Assembly (NCBI GenBank): GCA_017871115.1
Contig: JAFCIZ010000005.1
Span: 992,001 to 1,056,000 of the forward strand
Length of the DNA stretch: 64,000 nt
Source: Cunninghamella blakesleeana
Lineage: Eukaryota; Mucoromycota; Mucoromycetes; Mucorales; Cunninghamellaceae
Reading direction: 5' to 3'
The position numbers and the translations under genes are program-made. The notes below the pieces were generated by a model that saw nothing but the letters and a program-made list of their open reading frames with translations, was not told the DNA's origin and ran no database searches. This document shows, piece by piece, positions 35,238 to 47,564 of this stretch (the stretch's first letter is position 1; every line of letters begins with the position of its first letter).

Positions 35238-37522
35238 TAATAATGAAAAAAAAAAAGAATGAAACCATTATTCTCATTATAAAATAATAATACGCTTTAT
35301 ACATATACTCTTTTATTTTTACTATTTTTTTTTTTTTTTTTTTTTACTTTTTACTTTTTACTTTTTATACATATACACATACACACATTCATATATACAT
35401 TAATAATTATATAATTTACTAATTTCAATAATAAATAACATCATAAAAAAAGGATAAAAATAAAGAAATAATAGCATACGTATTTCTGGAATGAAGAAAT
35501 ATAATTTATGATGTTTTTTATATAAATAATTGTCTTTAGAAAAATGACTTGTTTAAAGTTGTGCTTTTATGTTTTTTTAATTTATTAGGTAATAGTTAAA
35601 CGAAAAATAAAAAATCAATTTACTAAAAAGAATTGTTAATTAAAAAAACACAAAGAAACCCCTTTACATTTTCTTTTATTTAAGCTATTACGGCTATGTT
35701 TGTTGACTAATGGTTTGTTCAAAAATCCACAGAGGCTATTTTAACTAATAAAAGCATTCGTTTATTTTCATAACCAGATGAGAATGTTGACTATGAAATC
35801 AAATCGACTTCATCCATTTGGAACATACTGAAAAATATCCCAGATCAATCATAAAAGAGAACAAATAGAGTATTTTTACTCTTTCTTTAAAAAAAAAATC
35901 AAAAATGATTTTTTTTTATGTTTTTCAACTATTTTTAATAAAATAATATAATAGTGGTAAAATCTAATATTAATGATTATTTTTTATTTTATTAAACTCT
36001 GCATAAAAAAAAGGGAGATACTGTTTAATTTTTTTTTACTTTTTTTCCAAGTTAGTTGAATTTACTTTATACTGAAGGTAATTTTTGTTATTATATATAA
36101 GTATATATATATATATTATAGAAATAACTCTAATTTATATATATATAATTGATGATATAAATTAATTTGTCTTGTTTTATTCTTGGTGGTGAATTTTTTT
36201 ATTTTTATTTTTAATTGACTATATATGCATATTTGACTTAATATAAATATATTTTTAGTCATATAGTTGTTTATTTCTTTATTGATGGCTCAGTTACTAA
36301 ACTATGAATCAGCACACTCTCTCCATCTTCCCCTCTTTATTTCTCAATAACAACTATATAGATTTAGAGTATTACTTGCTGTATTATCAAGGCTTATACA
36401 GGGTTTATTATATTTTATATGATTGGAACAAAATGAAAAATATTGATTGTGAATATTTAAACTTCTCACACTATTCTAAATGGTGAAAGAAATTGCAAAG
36501 AATAGATTAATCATGATAGCTCAAACTCTGGAGCTCAGTCTTTCAGTACTTTTGGTTGTACCCATTTTTTTTGGTAATTATTGGAATAATATTTATGGTT
36601 TGACTTTGTAAAATACTTTTCACAATTTTATTGGGATATTAAATTATGATCGAAAATAACTGAACACAATCGAACTGGCATTTGGGGATTTATTTGTGTT
36701 TAATTCACAAAGGTATTTGGAGATCGAGATGAAAGAGCGCTATGACCTACGTAAAAGAACATGATTATCTTCTATTATTCATGTTGGTTGGTTTATTTTA
36801 CTTAAAATGGTTTAGTATTATTTTATTCGTTGTATAAACGCCTTGTTTTACTCAAGTTGATATTCTATTTCAAGACGGCTGTCTCTTTATTCGTAGCATT
36901 TATTATTTTATTTGGAGTAGCTCTTTTTATTCATTACATTGTGTTATTCAGGATAATGTTCCTTTTTTTATTATTCAAAATATTGTTAATTATATTTATT
37001 CAAGATATATTATTTATATATAGATGTTAATCAAGTAAATCAATTGTTTTAGACAATATTTATTTTTATTTTTCTAATAAAATTGATTAATTGTTTATTT
37101 ACAAATGTATTAATTTTTTATATATATAATAAATAGCAACCTGTAGCTAAAAAATATATATTATGAAATCGATTCATAACCAAGTTAAACAAAAATACGT
37201 GTAGTGTGTAGAGTTATTTTTAAAAGTGTATCTGTGTATAACAAATAGAACTCTTTTTTATATCTATCCCAGACACATAATAGTTAGCATTATTATCATT
37301 AGCATGGCTATTATTTCTATTTGAAAAGTAAAATATATATAACTGATATTTATTAATAGTTTGAAAAAATAATAACAATAATAATAATAATAATAATAAG
37401 AAATAATAAAATGCATAGACGAGACCAAAGTCGACTTAAATGCCATTATATTTTATAGAAAAAAAAAGAATAGAAAAAATAAAATAAGTGGGGATATATG
37501 CTTAATTAATAAGGTAAGAAAC

Positions 37523-37607
<85 letters not shown>

Positions 37608-37899
37608 GTAATAATAATAATAATAGTAATACTAATAATAATAATAAAAGTAATAGTAATAAAATAATAATAATAATAGTAATAATAAAATAAAATAAAG
37701 ATTATACTAAACTAAATAATTATAGTATGAGTAATTGTAAAAAAATAAATTGCAGGGGGTACAAAGATTTAATCTTCATATTGTTATGGGAGCTTGATCC
37801 AAAAGCAATTCTCTTTTTTTAAAATATATACTGTATTTGGCTTTCTGATTTTTTTTTTATCAATTTTTGTTATATATATAAAGATTATTATTATTATTT
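35238..37899. other. Gene-poor 2.7 kb region
   Basis: No gene that I can build. A stop-free patch at 35774-35853 gives the protein-like peptide DYEIKSTSSIWNILKNIPDQ and is probably a relic. 36500-36760 has higher complexity but is broken by stops in all frames. A long interrupted AAT array fills 37519-37700. A short T/A repeat of the form ACTTTTT recurs at 35346-35366. Confidence 0.5.
37519..37700. repeat. Interrupted (AAT)n microsatellite
   Basis: About 180 bp of AAT units with occasional AGT, ACT and AAAT interruptions in noncoding DNA. The same unit occurs inside genes as poly-Asn codons. Confidence 0.9.
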
Positions 37900-38072
37900 T
37901 TAAAAAGTAGTGGTGCATGGTTCACTATTTTTTATAGCATTTGGTAGTATAGGAGAAACTGCATGTTTGTTGATAGGTGATGGTGATTTTGAAGGATCAT
38001 CATGTTGATGAAAATGACCATTGTTATTATTATTATTATTCCCATTACTATTATTGTTATTATTATTGTTGC

Positions 38073-38105
<33 letters not shown>

Positions 38106-39819
38106 GATTCAAATCCATACATGATAAGGCTGCATCTAAACTTGTCATGCTTGTTGGTCGACTTAAATGATGAGATCTTGGTGTTAATACCGGGCTTCCT
38201 CCATTAACTAATTTTGGACTTGCACTTATAGTTGGTGATCCTGGGCTCGATACTGGACTATGATGACCTGATGATAAACTATGTAAGCTTTGATGTCCAT
38301 ATTCTAATAATTCAGCTTGTGAGACACGAACGGATAAACGAGAAGAAGATGAATGAGTAGGTATAGCTGGTAATCCGGAGTGTGATATTCTATTATGTGG
38401 ATGCGAGATGGATCGATTGGATCGGTATGAACTGACAGATTCTGGTCGTGAAGGTACATTAGAGTATTGTGCTATATGATGTTCATGTAGAAACTGTTCC
38501 AAAAAGTCTACTACTAAAGGTTCCTTCATTACTGATAATTTATATTCTTCAAATGTCTAAATAAATAATATGAAAAAATAAACAGATATTCATTTCAATT
38601 AGTCCAAGGCCAAAATTAGGTATGGACTATCAACTTTAAAAAATAAAACAAAAAAAACTTACCAATCGACCATCTTCATCAATATCTAAATCGTCAAACA
38701 TTCTACCAACCATAGTTTTAATTTCATGAGTCTGATCTTCTTCTGATACTGCTTGAGACTATAAAAGAGTATAAATATCAATATGGTGATAAAGTAACAC
38801 ACATTAATACCTTTTTTATTTTTTCATTATTCTTTTTAAAAATAAAATAAAAAATAAAATCATAGCAATATTGCTTGCATAAATTACCAATTGTATCATA
38901 ACGCGTTCCAGATTTGGTCTCGTGAGATACCCGGCATGCTTTACATCATAAAGTTTGAATGATACTAAATAAATAAAAACAAAAAATAATTATTGTTGAG
39001 AACATAATATTTTTAGAGATGATAATAATAATATTTTTTTTATCAATAATTATGCTGATTAAAGCTTTTTTTTTTCCTATTACATTCCAACTTTTCATCT
39101 GGAGTTCCCTTCATAAATTTGCTTAATCCATCCACAAATTTTCTATTAGTTGAAATATAAATATATATAAATATATTTATTTATATTAAGTTAGTAAAAA
39201 AGAAAAAGAGAAAGAGAGAAAAAAAAAAAAGCAGCATACACATGATCTAATCCAAAAAGGAAAGTGATACTTACTCAAAATCAATGGTTTTATTATCGTC
39301 TACATCGAAGGCTGCATAGAGTCGCTTTAAGAATACATCATCATTAGAAGATACACTTGGTACATATTTTTTAACTGTCTATAATAATAAATAAATATAC
39401 AAAAAAGAAAAATATATTAAATATAATTAATAGTCTGTTTTGAGTTTACTTTTTTAAAGTTATTTTGAATTCCTTATTATTTTTATAGCTATTATTATAT
39501 TTGTATAATTAAATTATTGATATTTTACTATCATTATTATTTGTTCTTTACTTCTTTAAACATATCTTCAGTTATGCTATTTTGTGCTGAATGATTTGAT
39601 GTTGTCGATTGTACATTTTGTCGAAGTCGATTTATTTCTTTTCGTGAAACTAATCAATAAAGAAAAAACAATAATAATATAAACAAGTTAATTCAGTAAA
39701 AGTTGGATTTGTTAAAACATAAATAATTCTTAATGTAGAAATATAAGAATAGTCTAAATAACTTTACAATGTGTTTTTTGTGATAGTAAACGATTTTCTT
39801 TGCTTTTTGCTTGGCCCAT
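37900..39819 (-). CDS. N-myristoylated EF-hand calcium sensor with Asn/Ser-rich tail
   Basis: Seven exons read right to left: 39768-39819, 39552-39649, 39275-39378, 39084-39142, 38888-38964, 38663-38758 and 37900-38556, giving 380 residues. The start MGQAKSKEN is an N-myristoylation signal like that of calcineurin B and NCS proteins. EF-hand loops are at 75-86 (DVDDNKTIDFEK, position 12 not Glu), 111-122 (DVKHAGYLTRPN, degenerate) and 155-166 (DIDEDGRLTFEE, canonical). So probably only one or two loops bind calcium. The order and the FKLYD helix match the calcineurin B/NCS superfamily. After residue about 185 comes a disordered tail of about 195 residues, rich in Ser, Pro and poly-Asn, which those families lack. 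It may regulate a phosphatase, kinase or channel; the partner is unknown. Confidence 0.85.
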
Positions 39820-40173
39820 AATTATTATTTAATATAAAGATGAAAGAAAGAAATAATAATAATAAAGTATAAGTACTAAAAAAAAAGTAGAGTGGAGAAG
39901 GAAAAGATAAAAAAAAAGTGCTGGAAAAGTATTTTTTAAAAAAACTAAATTCAAGCACCGCTTGTTTTTTGAAAAAATAATAATCATCCACCCAACCTCC
40001 ACTTTTTCTCTATTCCTTTTCTTTTATTATAATATAATTGCATATCTCTTTTTTTTTAAATGTTTTAATATAAACCTTATTTATTTAAATAATATTACAC
40101 ATCTATCTATCCATCTATTACTTTAATACTATTACTATTTATTTCATCTATTTAATTATTTATTTATATCCTC
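39820..40173. other. Divergent promoter region
   Basis: About 350 bp between the EF-hand gene (minus) and the R3H gene (plus). Short ATCTATCTATCCATCTAT repeats near 40101. No gene seen. Confidence 0.55.
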
Positions 40174-41364
40174 ATGACAACAACTAGAGTATTTTTTGTG
40201 GAATCATCGGCTCATTGGGAAGCTATTCAAAGAGAGCGGGCACAATTTCATAATAGCACCACTTCACCTATTCAAATAGATAAAAGGACAATATCAACAA
40301 AACCAAAAAGTTGTAAACCTACAGAGCGTGCCTCTTTAGAGAAACGTAATACATTGCTTGTTGGAAAAGAAGGAAGTAGAAGAAGACAAAGATGGAACAA
40401 TAGTAAGTATATATTTTAGATAATACAGATATAAAGATAAACGAATAAATGAATAATTCAGTTCTTCTTATAATAAGAAAAATGATCGACCATTTTTTTT
40501 TTTTTTTACTATTTTCTATTTATTTCTATTTCAGGTCACTTGAAAGATAATCCTTTAGCCGTTTTACATGCCGAAGATCTTAAACTACCTGGTTATGAAC
40601 AATCATATCGACCTTCATTATGGAAAGACAACGAGTTCAATATAGAAACGCTATTAGATAATAATCAGGAAATCAATTTTAATGGAGAGAGTGATAAAAA
40701 TAATAACGATGATGATGATAGGTTTACTATAACTAAAAAAATGCGACATGATATAAAGCGACATCATATACCAGAAGGTTATGTTCAATTATATGAAAAT
40801 GAAATTTTGGATTTTATATCAAGACAAACCGATAAAAATAATAATGATGATGATGATGATGATAGCCATACTCTAACTTGGGAAATTAATGACAATTATC
40901 ATCGTAAGTTTATTTTTTTTTATTTTGTTCTATTTTATATACTGGGAAAAAAATTAAAACTAAAAAAAATATTAAGGAAAAAAGGGGAGGGAAAAGGGAT
41001 AAAACAATAAAAGTATAAATATTTATGATGAAATTCATGTTGAACGAAAAAAAATAAAATGATTTGATTAACTTTAAAATACTAATTTTTTAGGTTGGAT
41101 TGTACATATCTTGTGTCGCTATTATAATTTATCTTCGAATAGTAAGTGAAAATCCGTACATATGTGTGCATGCACTTTTTATTTTTGTGGCGCTGATTTA
41201 AATATTTTAACGACTGTACTTTTCATATGTAACTTTTTTAATTTTAAACTTTTTTTACAGGTGAAACAACAAGTGATGGATGTAGAAAAACGATTATAAA
41301 ATATAGAAGTGGTCAAGCATTAGAAATACCATCGTTAACTTTTGTAGATTATTTACATCAATGA
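40174..41364 (+). CDS. R3H-domain protein with R3H-associated N-terminus
   Basis: Four exons (40174-40402, 40535-40903, 41094-41141, 41261-41364) give 249 residues. The N-terminal half has GSRRRQRWNN followed by NPLAVLHAEDLKLPGYEQ, typical of the R3H-associated N-terminal domain. Near the C-terminus NDNYHRWIVHILCRYYNL contains the R-x3-H core (R200, H204) of an R3H domain, which binds single-stranded nucleic acids. Two Asn/Asp runs (about 125-135 and 175-185) are encoded by AAT/GAT repeats. A role in RNA handling is inferred from the domain; no enzymatic domain is present. Confidence 0.83.
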
Positions 41365-41709
41365 CAATAATAATAATAATAAGTTGAATCACAATAATAA
41401 AAACCATTAGATTTTATATTTTTTAAAATTTTAATTAATAATTTATTTTTTTTTTTTTTTTTTTTTTTTTGCGTCTTTTTTTAAAAGGTACCCGATTTAT
41501 TAATTTGTTCTTTTTTATTTATTTATCTGATACATTTTTATTTTTTTGTTTTTTTTCCAATTTTTTTTTTCTTTTTTTTTCTTTTTGTTTCTTTTCTTTT
41601 CTATTCTTTTCTTTCCTCTTTTTATTTTTGTTTTTTTGTTTTTTTCCTTTCCTCTACTCCTTCTTCCTCTTTCTGACTCTCTGCCACTTTTAAACAGGAA
41701 GAAGAAACC
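41365..41709 (+). promoter_or_regulatory. Pyrimidine-tract promoter/leader of ERG4
   Basis: From about 41447 to 41695 the plus strand is almost only T and C. It ends in TTTTAAACAG directly before GAAGAAGAAACC-ATG. The AAACAG could be the acceptor of a 5' UTR intron. Confidence 0.5.
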
Positions 41710-43676
41710 ATGGTGACGACCGATAAACAACAAGAAACCACTAAAAGCAATGTGCCCAAGTTTCGTTCTAAAGTGACAGATTTGGATATAAAGATAGATA
41801 ATGAAGTGGTTTATGAATTTGGTGGCCCTATTGGTGTCGTGGCTATGATGTTGGGTTTTCCAAGTTTGATGTATTATTTTTGGGTGACGTTAGAATATCA
41901 TCAAGGTAAACTTATCTATCCTGAGGATATTACCTCGTTGGCATCTTGGCAAACATTTCTTGTTGAAGATATTTGGGAAAAAATCAAATTAGGCGCAGCA
42001 CCAACTTTAACTTCATTTTACATTTATATGGGCTATGTACTTTACAGTTTTGTTTTGGCTTACGTTATGCCTGGACCTACTGTGGAAGGTTTACCTATTC
42101 CTTCATTAAAAGGCCAAAGAGTAAGTAACGTATAAGTGTATGTGTGTGTGCGCGCGCTTTTTTTTTTTTTTTTTTAAAAAAAAAAAGGATAATGTATAAG
42201 GATTATAATAATAATTAAGGCATTATGAGAAAAAATACGTAGCTTGTTTTCTATTTATAAATCTATATTAATTTTTATTTTTATTTTTTGTAGTTAAAGT
42301 ATCTTTGCAATGGACTTTCTTCATGGTACCTCACACTTGTTCTTTCCGGGGTACTTCATTATACGGGTATTTTTGATTTAGCAAGCATTGTCGATAACTT
42401 TGGTGGTATTATGACAATGGCTATTATATGGGGATTCACGATGTCTACCCTTGTTTACATTAGTAGTATAATAAATGGAACCAGTCATAGGTAAATATAA
42501 ATAAAATAGATAAATAGACAAATGAATAAAAAAGTAGTAATAAAGAAAAATAAACTAACTTGATCTGCCACATTCTTATTTTTTCTAATTTATGTAAAAA
42601 AAAACTAGATTATCTGGTAATTTCTTCTATGATTACTTTATGGGTGCTGTACTTAACCCCCGTATTGGCCATGTTGATTTGAAAATGTGGGCTGAAATCC
42701 GTGTTCCTTGGCCAGTTCTTTTCTATTTATCATTGTCCTGCTTGGTAAAACAATATCAAACTAATGGTTATGTTACAGCTCCTGTCAGTTTCATGGTCCT
42801 CGCACATTTTCTTTATGGTAAGTGTATATAATAGATAGATGCAATATGTATGCTTTATTTTATCTAATCGACCAATGCATTTTACAATATATTGACTCCT
42901 TTCTCGCGTTTATTTTTTCTTGTAGCTAATGCTTGTCAAAAAGGAGAAGAATGTATTCCTACTTCATGGGATATCTTTTATGAAAAAGATGGTAATGTAT
43001 TAATAATAGTTATATGAAAACCGAAGTGGGAACAAAAAAAGAGTACATATATATATATATGATATGAGCAAAGAGTTATTTACATATTAACGTCTGGACA
43101 ATTTTATTATTATTATCATGACTCACAGGATTTATGCTTATTTTTTGGAATATGGCTGGTGTACCTTTCACCTATTGTTACGCAAGCATCTATCTTATGA
43201 AATATGAACTTACAACAGGGCAAGCCATTACACATCCATTACCTTACACCATAATGTTATATTTAGCATTGTTGGGAGCTTATTATATTTTTGATACAGG
43301 GAATTCACAGAAGAATCGATTCCGTATGGAACAAAATGGATCTTTTATGGTCCGAAATGCATTCCCCCAACTTCCTTATGGTCATATCAAGAATCCCACT
43401 TACATTACAACCAAGCATGGTAATCTTTTATTAACATCCGGGTGGTGGGGAGTTGTTCGTAAACCACACTATACAGCTGATTTAGTCATGGCACTTTCAT
43501 GGGGTTTGATTACTGGCTTTGGTTCTTTCTTACCATACTTTTATTTCTGTTTCTTTGTATGTGTATTAACCCATCGTGTATCTCGTGATATGGAACGTTG
43601 TGCTAAAAAATATGGTGAAGATTGGGATGAGTATTGTAGACGTGTACCATATATTTTTATACCTTATGTCTTTTAA
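41710..43676 (+). CDS. ERG4: Delta(24(28)) sterol reductase, ERG4
   Basis: Five exons (41710-42120, 42294-42490, 42609-42817, 42926-42991, 43129-43676) give 476 residues, the normal size for Erg4. It is a polytopic ER membrane protein of the ERG4/ERG24 sterol-reductase family. Recognisable stretches are [71 protein letters not shown] and [20 protein letters not shown]. The [10 protein letters not shown] and [10 protein letters not shown] forms fit ERG4 (last step to ergosterol, NADPH-dependent) rather than the C-14 reductase ERG24 or the lamin B receptor. The protein ends [13 protein letters not shown], the usual family C-terminus. Confidence 0.93.
42158..42187. repeat. T18A12 palindrome in ERG4 intron 1
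   Basis: Preceded by a GT/GC dinucleotide run (42138-42157). It lies near the 5' end of the intron. Confidence 0.8.
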
Positions 43677-44391
43677 AAAAAAAAAAATTAATCAATCTAT
43701 AATCACAAATTTTATTCTACAATCTTATTTTAATATTTATAAAATAAAATATATATATATATATATATATATTTGTCGAGAGCGATCATTAAAAGTATTT
43801 ATTTTATTAATGAATTAGTTTATTATTGTTGTGTTTTTAGATTTTTATTATATTTTATATATATATAAAAAAAAAAAAAAAAAGAGATAACGGACATTTC
43901 CATTATATATGAGAAAATGTATCTTTAATAAAAAAGGAAACTGTTTATATCCCTTAATTGTATCACAAGGATATGATTTATGGTAAGAGTTTTAACTAAT
44001 TTTTTTATTCATGGTTAAATAATAAAATATATTGAATTTTTTATTAATGTTTACTGAGTTATTATTAGAATTTATAGTTTTGATTCTATTTTATTTTGTT
44101 ATTGTCACACTTTTTGCATAATTTTTTTATCTCCTACTTTTTTTTATTATTTCCATCGAAAGCCGAGTATATAAAAAGGAAGGGGTTTTCAAAACAAAGA
44201 AAAGAAGAAAAATGCTACCATTAATAATTAGAACAACATAGTGATGAATTAGTTTAGTTGAAAAAATAAAATAGCTTTTTTTCTTTCTTTTCCTTTTTCT
44301 TTCTTTCTTTCTTTCTCTTTATATTTTGTTTATATGTATATTGTATAGAATTTTTATTTATGTAACTTCTTTTTATTATTAATGTATTATT
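43677..44391. other. Intergenic region
   Basis: 3' flank of ERG4 and upstream region of the next gene; (AT)n at 43750-43771 and a pyrimidine-rich run at 44275-44325. No gene seen. Confidence 0.55.
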
Positions 44392-44522
44392 ATGGATATA
44401 AGAAATGAAGCTCAATTTATGTTACATAAGATAAATACTATAGATCCTGACGTTTTTTGGGAAAATAGAGTAAAATAAAAAGATATATTTATTCATATAA
44501 AATGTTTTTTTTTTTTTTTTAA

Positions 44523-44559
<37 letters not shown>

Positions 44560-45538
44560 GTCAATATTACCCTGATTATATAAATAATTGAACGTATTTT
44601 TTTTATTTTTCTTTTCTTTTAAAAAATAGATTCAAAAAAGCATATGGAAAACATTTTCAGCAGCATTAACAACAGTATTAACTTTAACAATGGATATGCT
44701 CATGTATGATAGCTTCCAAACATCTTCTCATACAATGACTTTAATGAACGCAACGTCAGTATTATCATCCATTACTCAAACCATTCTCTCCATGAATACT
44801 ATTAATGCTACTACTATTGCTACAGTACATTCATCTTCCAACTCTAATTATACTTTTGCACCCATTGATGACCAATCTTTTAAAAAAAATCAATCTTTAT
44901 TAATTCATCTTGTTCAAACTAATTTGAATATGGTATTCCATTTCATTTTTATTATTAAAGAATCCGCGTTGAATAATGATTTACAGGTTAATAATAATCT
45001 ATCACATCATGTAATGTTAATAATAGTATTATTATTATTACTACCTATTAAAAGTGGATATGTGTATATTATTATAAAAGTATCAGAATGTCTCACGTGA
45101 ATTTTTTTTTTTTTTAATCATACACAGACCACATTTTTGTCCCTTATTTTTCACACACATCAACTTTTGGATAGTATTATTTTATTTTGCTCACCATTTG
45201 ACAATCAGCAATGGTTAGAATCCATTTTTATACTGATGAATCGAACAAAAAGGGGTAAAGCACAATAAAAAATAAAATAAAAACTATATATATATTTAAC
45301 TTTATAAAAATAACCAAGATCGTCATTATTATTATTAATATGTATTTTTGCTGGTCTTGCATTTATTTTATTTTGATAGAAATGCCTTTTTTATCTAATA
45401 ATCATAGTATACTTTGGTAATAAAAAATTAAAAGTAATAATAAAAATTGATATATACATATCTAATTATTTATTTATACCTTTTAAAATGCTTAATTATA
45501 GTAATACAGCTGGTATTAAACTTGAACGAGGCAAGTAA
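44392..45538 (+). CDS. Unknown small helical protein
   Basis: Five exons (44392-44469, 44630-44986, 45128-45254, 45380-45416, 45502-45538) give a 211-residue protein with all phases closing. It begins MDIRNEAQFMLHKINTIDPD, which looks amphipathic, and contains IQKSIWKTFSAALTTVLTL and LIFHTHQLLDSIILFC. It appears helical, with no signal peptide and no family that I recognise. The RasGEF gene starts 396 bp downstream on the same strand. The last exon contains GAG|GCAAGT, which could be a GC-AG donor, but no acceptor in the right phase lies before the RasGEF start. I therefore keep the two genes separate. A missed fusion to the RasGEF N-terminus remains possible. Confidence 0.55.
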
Positions 45539-45933
45539 TAATAATAATAATAATAATAAATAAAAAAAAGAGATCCCTTATAATATATTCATCATCATTG
45601 GCACCACATCATCACCTTTCCCCTCCCCTCCCCTCTCTAATATATATATATATATTTTACTTTATCACCTTTTTTTTTTCTTTTTTTCTTTTTTTTTCCA
45701 TTCTCCTGTTTTGTTTCCTTTTTTCTTATTTCTCACTTTTTTATAAATACATATATATTCCAAAACTTTCATTTTATCCCCTTGATAATAATTCTTCCCA
45801 TATTTCACGTTACTGAATTTTTTTTTTCCATTTAAAAATATTTCCATTTCATCAATTTTTTTTCTTTTCTTTTTCTTCCTCTTTTTCCTCTTCTTTTATA
45901 TGTATATATGTCTATGTCTATGCATATATATAT
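45539..45933 (+). promoter_or_regulatory. Pyrimidine-rich promoter of the RasGEF gene
   Basis: About 395 bp, strongly T/C-rich on the plus strand (45613-45900), including CCCCTCCCCTCCCCTC-like sequence near 45620. No gene; open frames here are compositional. Confidence 0.5.
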
Positions 45934-46403
45934 ATGATGAATATATTAACTTCTGATCATGATTATTATATCAATGAAAAAATGACAAGTAATAATAATA
46001 ATCAATCAATTCATATTAATACAGGTGATAAAAACAACGAGAATTTAAATCGAACTACTACTACAACAACGACAACTCCAGTTTTTAAAAAAAATAACGA
46101 ACCTTCCACTCTGAAAACATTATTTACATCGGGCCATCGACGTTCTCCTTCATCAAAATCATCAAATAAATTCAAAGGATTAAGAGACCTATTTCATTTC
46201 TCATCCTCATCATCAACTACAGGAAAAAAAGAACCACAAACTAAATATAATCATCATCAACTCAAAACATCAAAAAGTATTACTTCAAGGGATGAAAATG
46301 TAACCAAAAAAAGAATAACGGAGTTTGATTTTTTGATAAAACCAGCTAATAGTAATAGTGGCGAGTTTTTTTAAATCTTCTTCCTCATTTTAATTTTTCA
46401 TGT

Positions 46404-46438
<35 letters not shown>

Positions 46439-47473
46439 TTGGATTGCTCTAAAGGTTTATTTGAATCGTCTTGCTTTCATGATTCTCTTTTTCTTAATAC
46501 AACAACTCCATCAATACAATCAAAAAAAAAAGAAAATCACCTAGTAAAAGTAAATGATAAAAATTTTACTAAACAACAAATAAATAGTACTAATAATAAT
46601 AATGGAAATAAAGAAAAACGTCGTTCTGTCCAACTTTTGTCATCTCCAACAAGTAAAAAAACAGATATACGAATGATACACGATCGCCCATTATCTTTAG
46701 CTATTGGTTCAACTTATTTATATCCTAATGATTATTCTTCTTCTTCTACAACTACGACAACAAATTTACGTGACCTAACAACTTTTAACATAAAAAGAAA
46801 TAAAGTAAAAGAAGATAAAGAAAATGACGAAGAGCAAGAGCAAGAACTAGAAAGGTCAAATAAAAGGAAAAATTCATCAAATAACGATATGAATGAAAAA
46901 CCTCTACCAGCACCTCCTTCTATACGTCATCGCCAATTAACACGTCAACGTAGTATGTCACCTATTGTTATATCTCTTCATAAAGAGCATGCTGAACCTA
47001 CTTTTATTCGTACATCTGATTCCGATTATATGGATTATGATCATCATACTATGGACCCTTCTTCTTCTTTTCCTTTTTATCACCACCATCATAATAATAT
47101 ACCTACCTCCTCATTATCTTCTTCTAATATTCCTTCCGCTTCCACCTCCACCTCTTCTACTTCATCCACAACTTATTCTTATGGACTAAATCATCACCAT
47201 GGATCTAAAAAATATATATCTTCATCATCTTCAGCTTGGCTATCACAAGATCAATTATTAAAACTAAAATCAAAACAAGGAATAAAACAATATAAATCAG
47301 AAAGTGATTTAAAAAGATTAAAATCCATGTATATGTCCTCATCTTCATCCTTCACTTCTTCTCAATCTATATATACTAAAAATGCTCCTCCACTTCCAAA
47401 TAATCATGTAAAAAAAATAATAACTGCAACTACAACTACAAACAATCAACATAATGAATCATCCACACATTTA

Positions 47474-47564
<91 letters not shown>

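Noticed and set aside
36830..37030. 66-residue hydrophobic open frame in the 36-37 kb gap
   Set aside because: Its Phe/Leu/Ile composition is what T-rich DNA gives in any frame; no upstream or downstream exon and no recognisable motif.
41710..43676. ERG24 (C-14 sterol reductase) assignment
   Set aside because: The [22 protein letters not shown] and [10 protein letters not shown] forms and the 476-residue length fit ERG4 better.
45502..45540. GC-AG intron joining the small gene to the RasGEF
   Set aside because: No acceptor in the right phase exists between 45540 and the RasGEF start, and the intervening DNA looks like a promoter; kept only as an open question.
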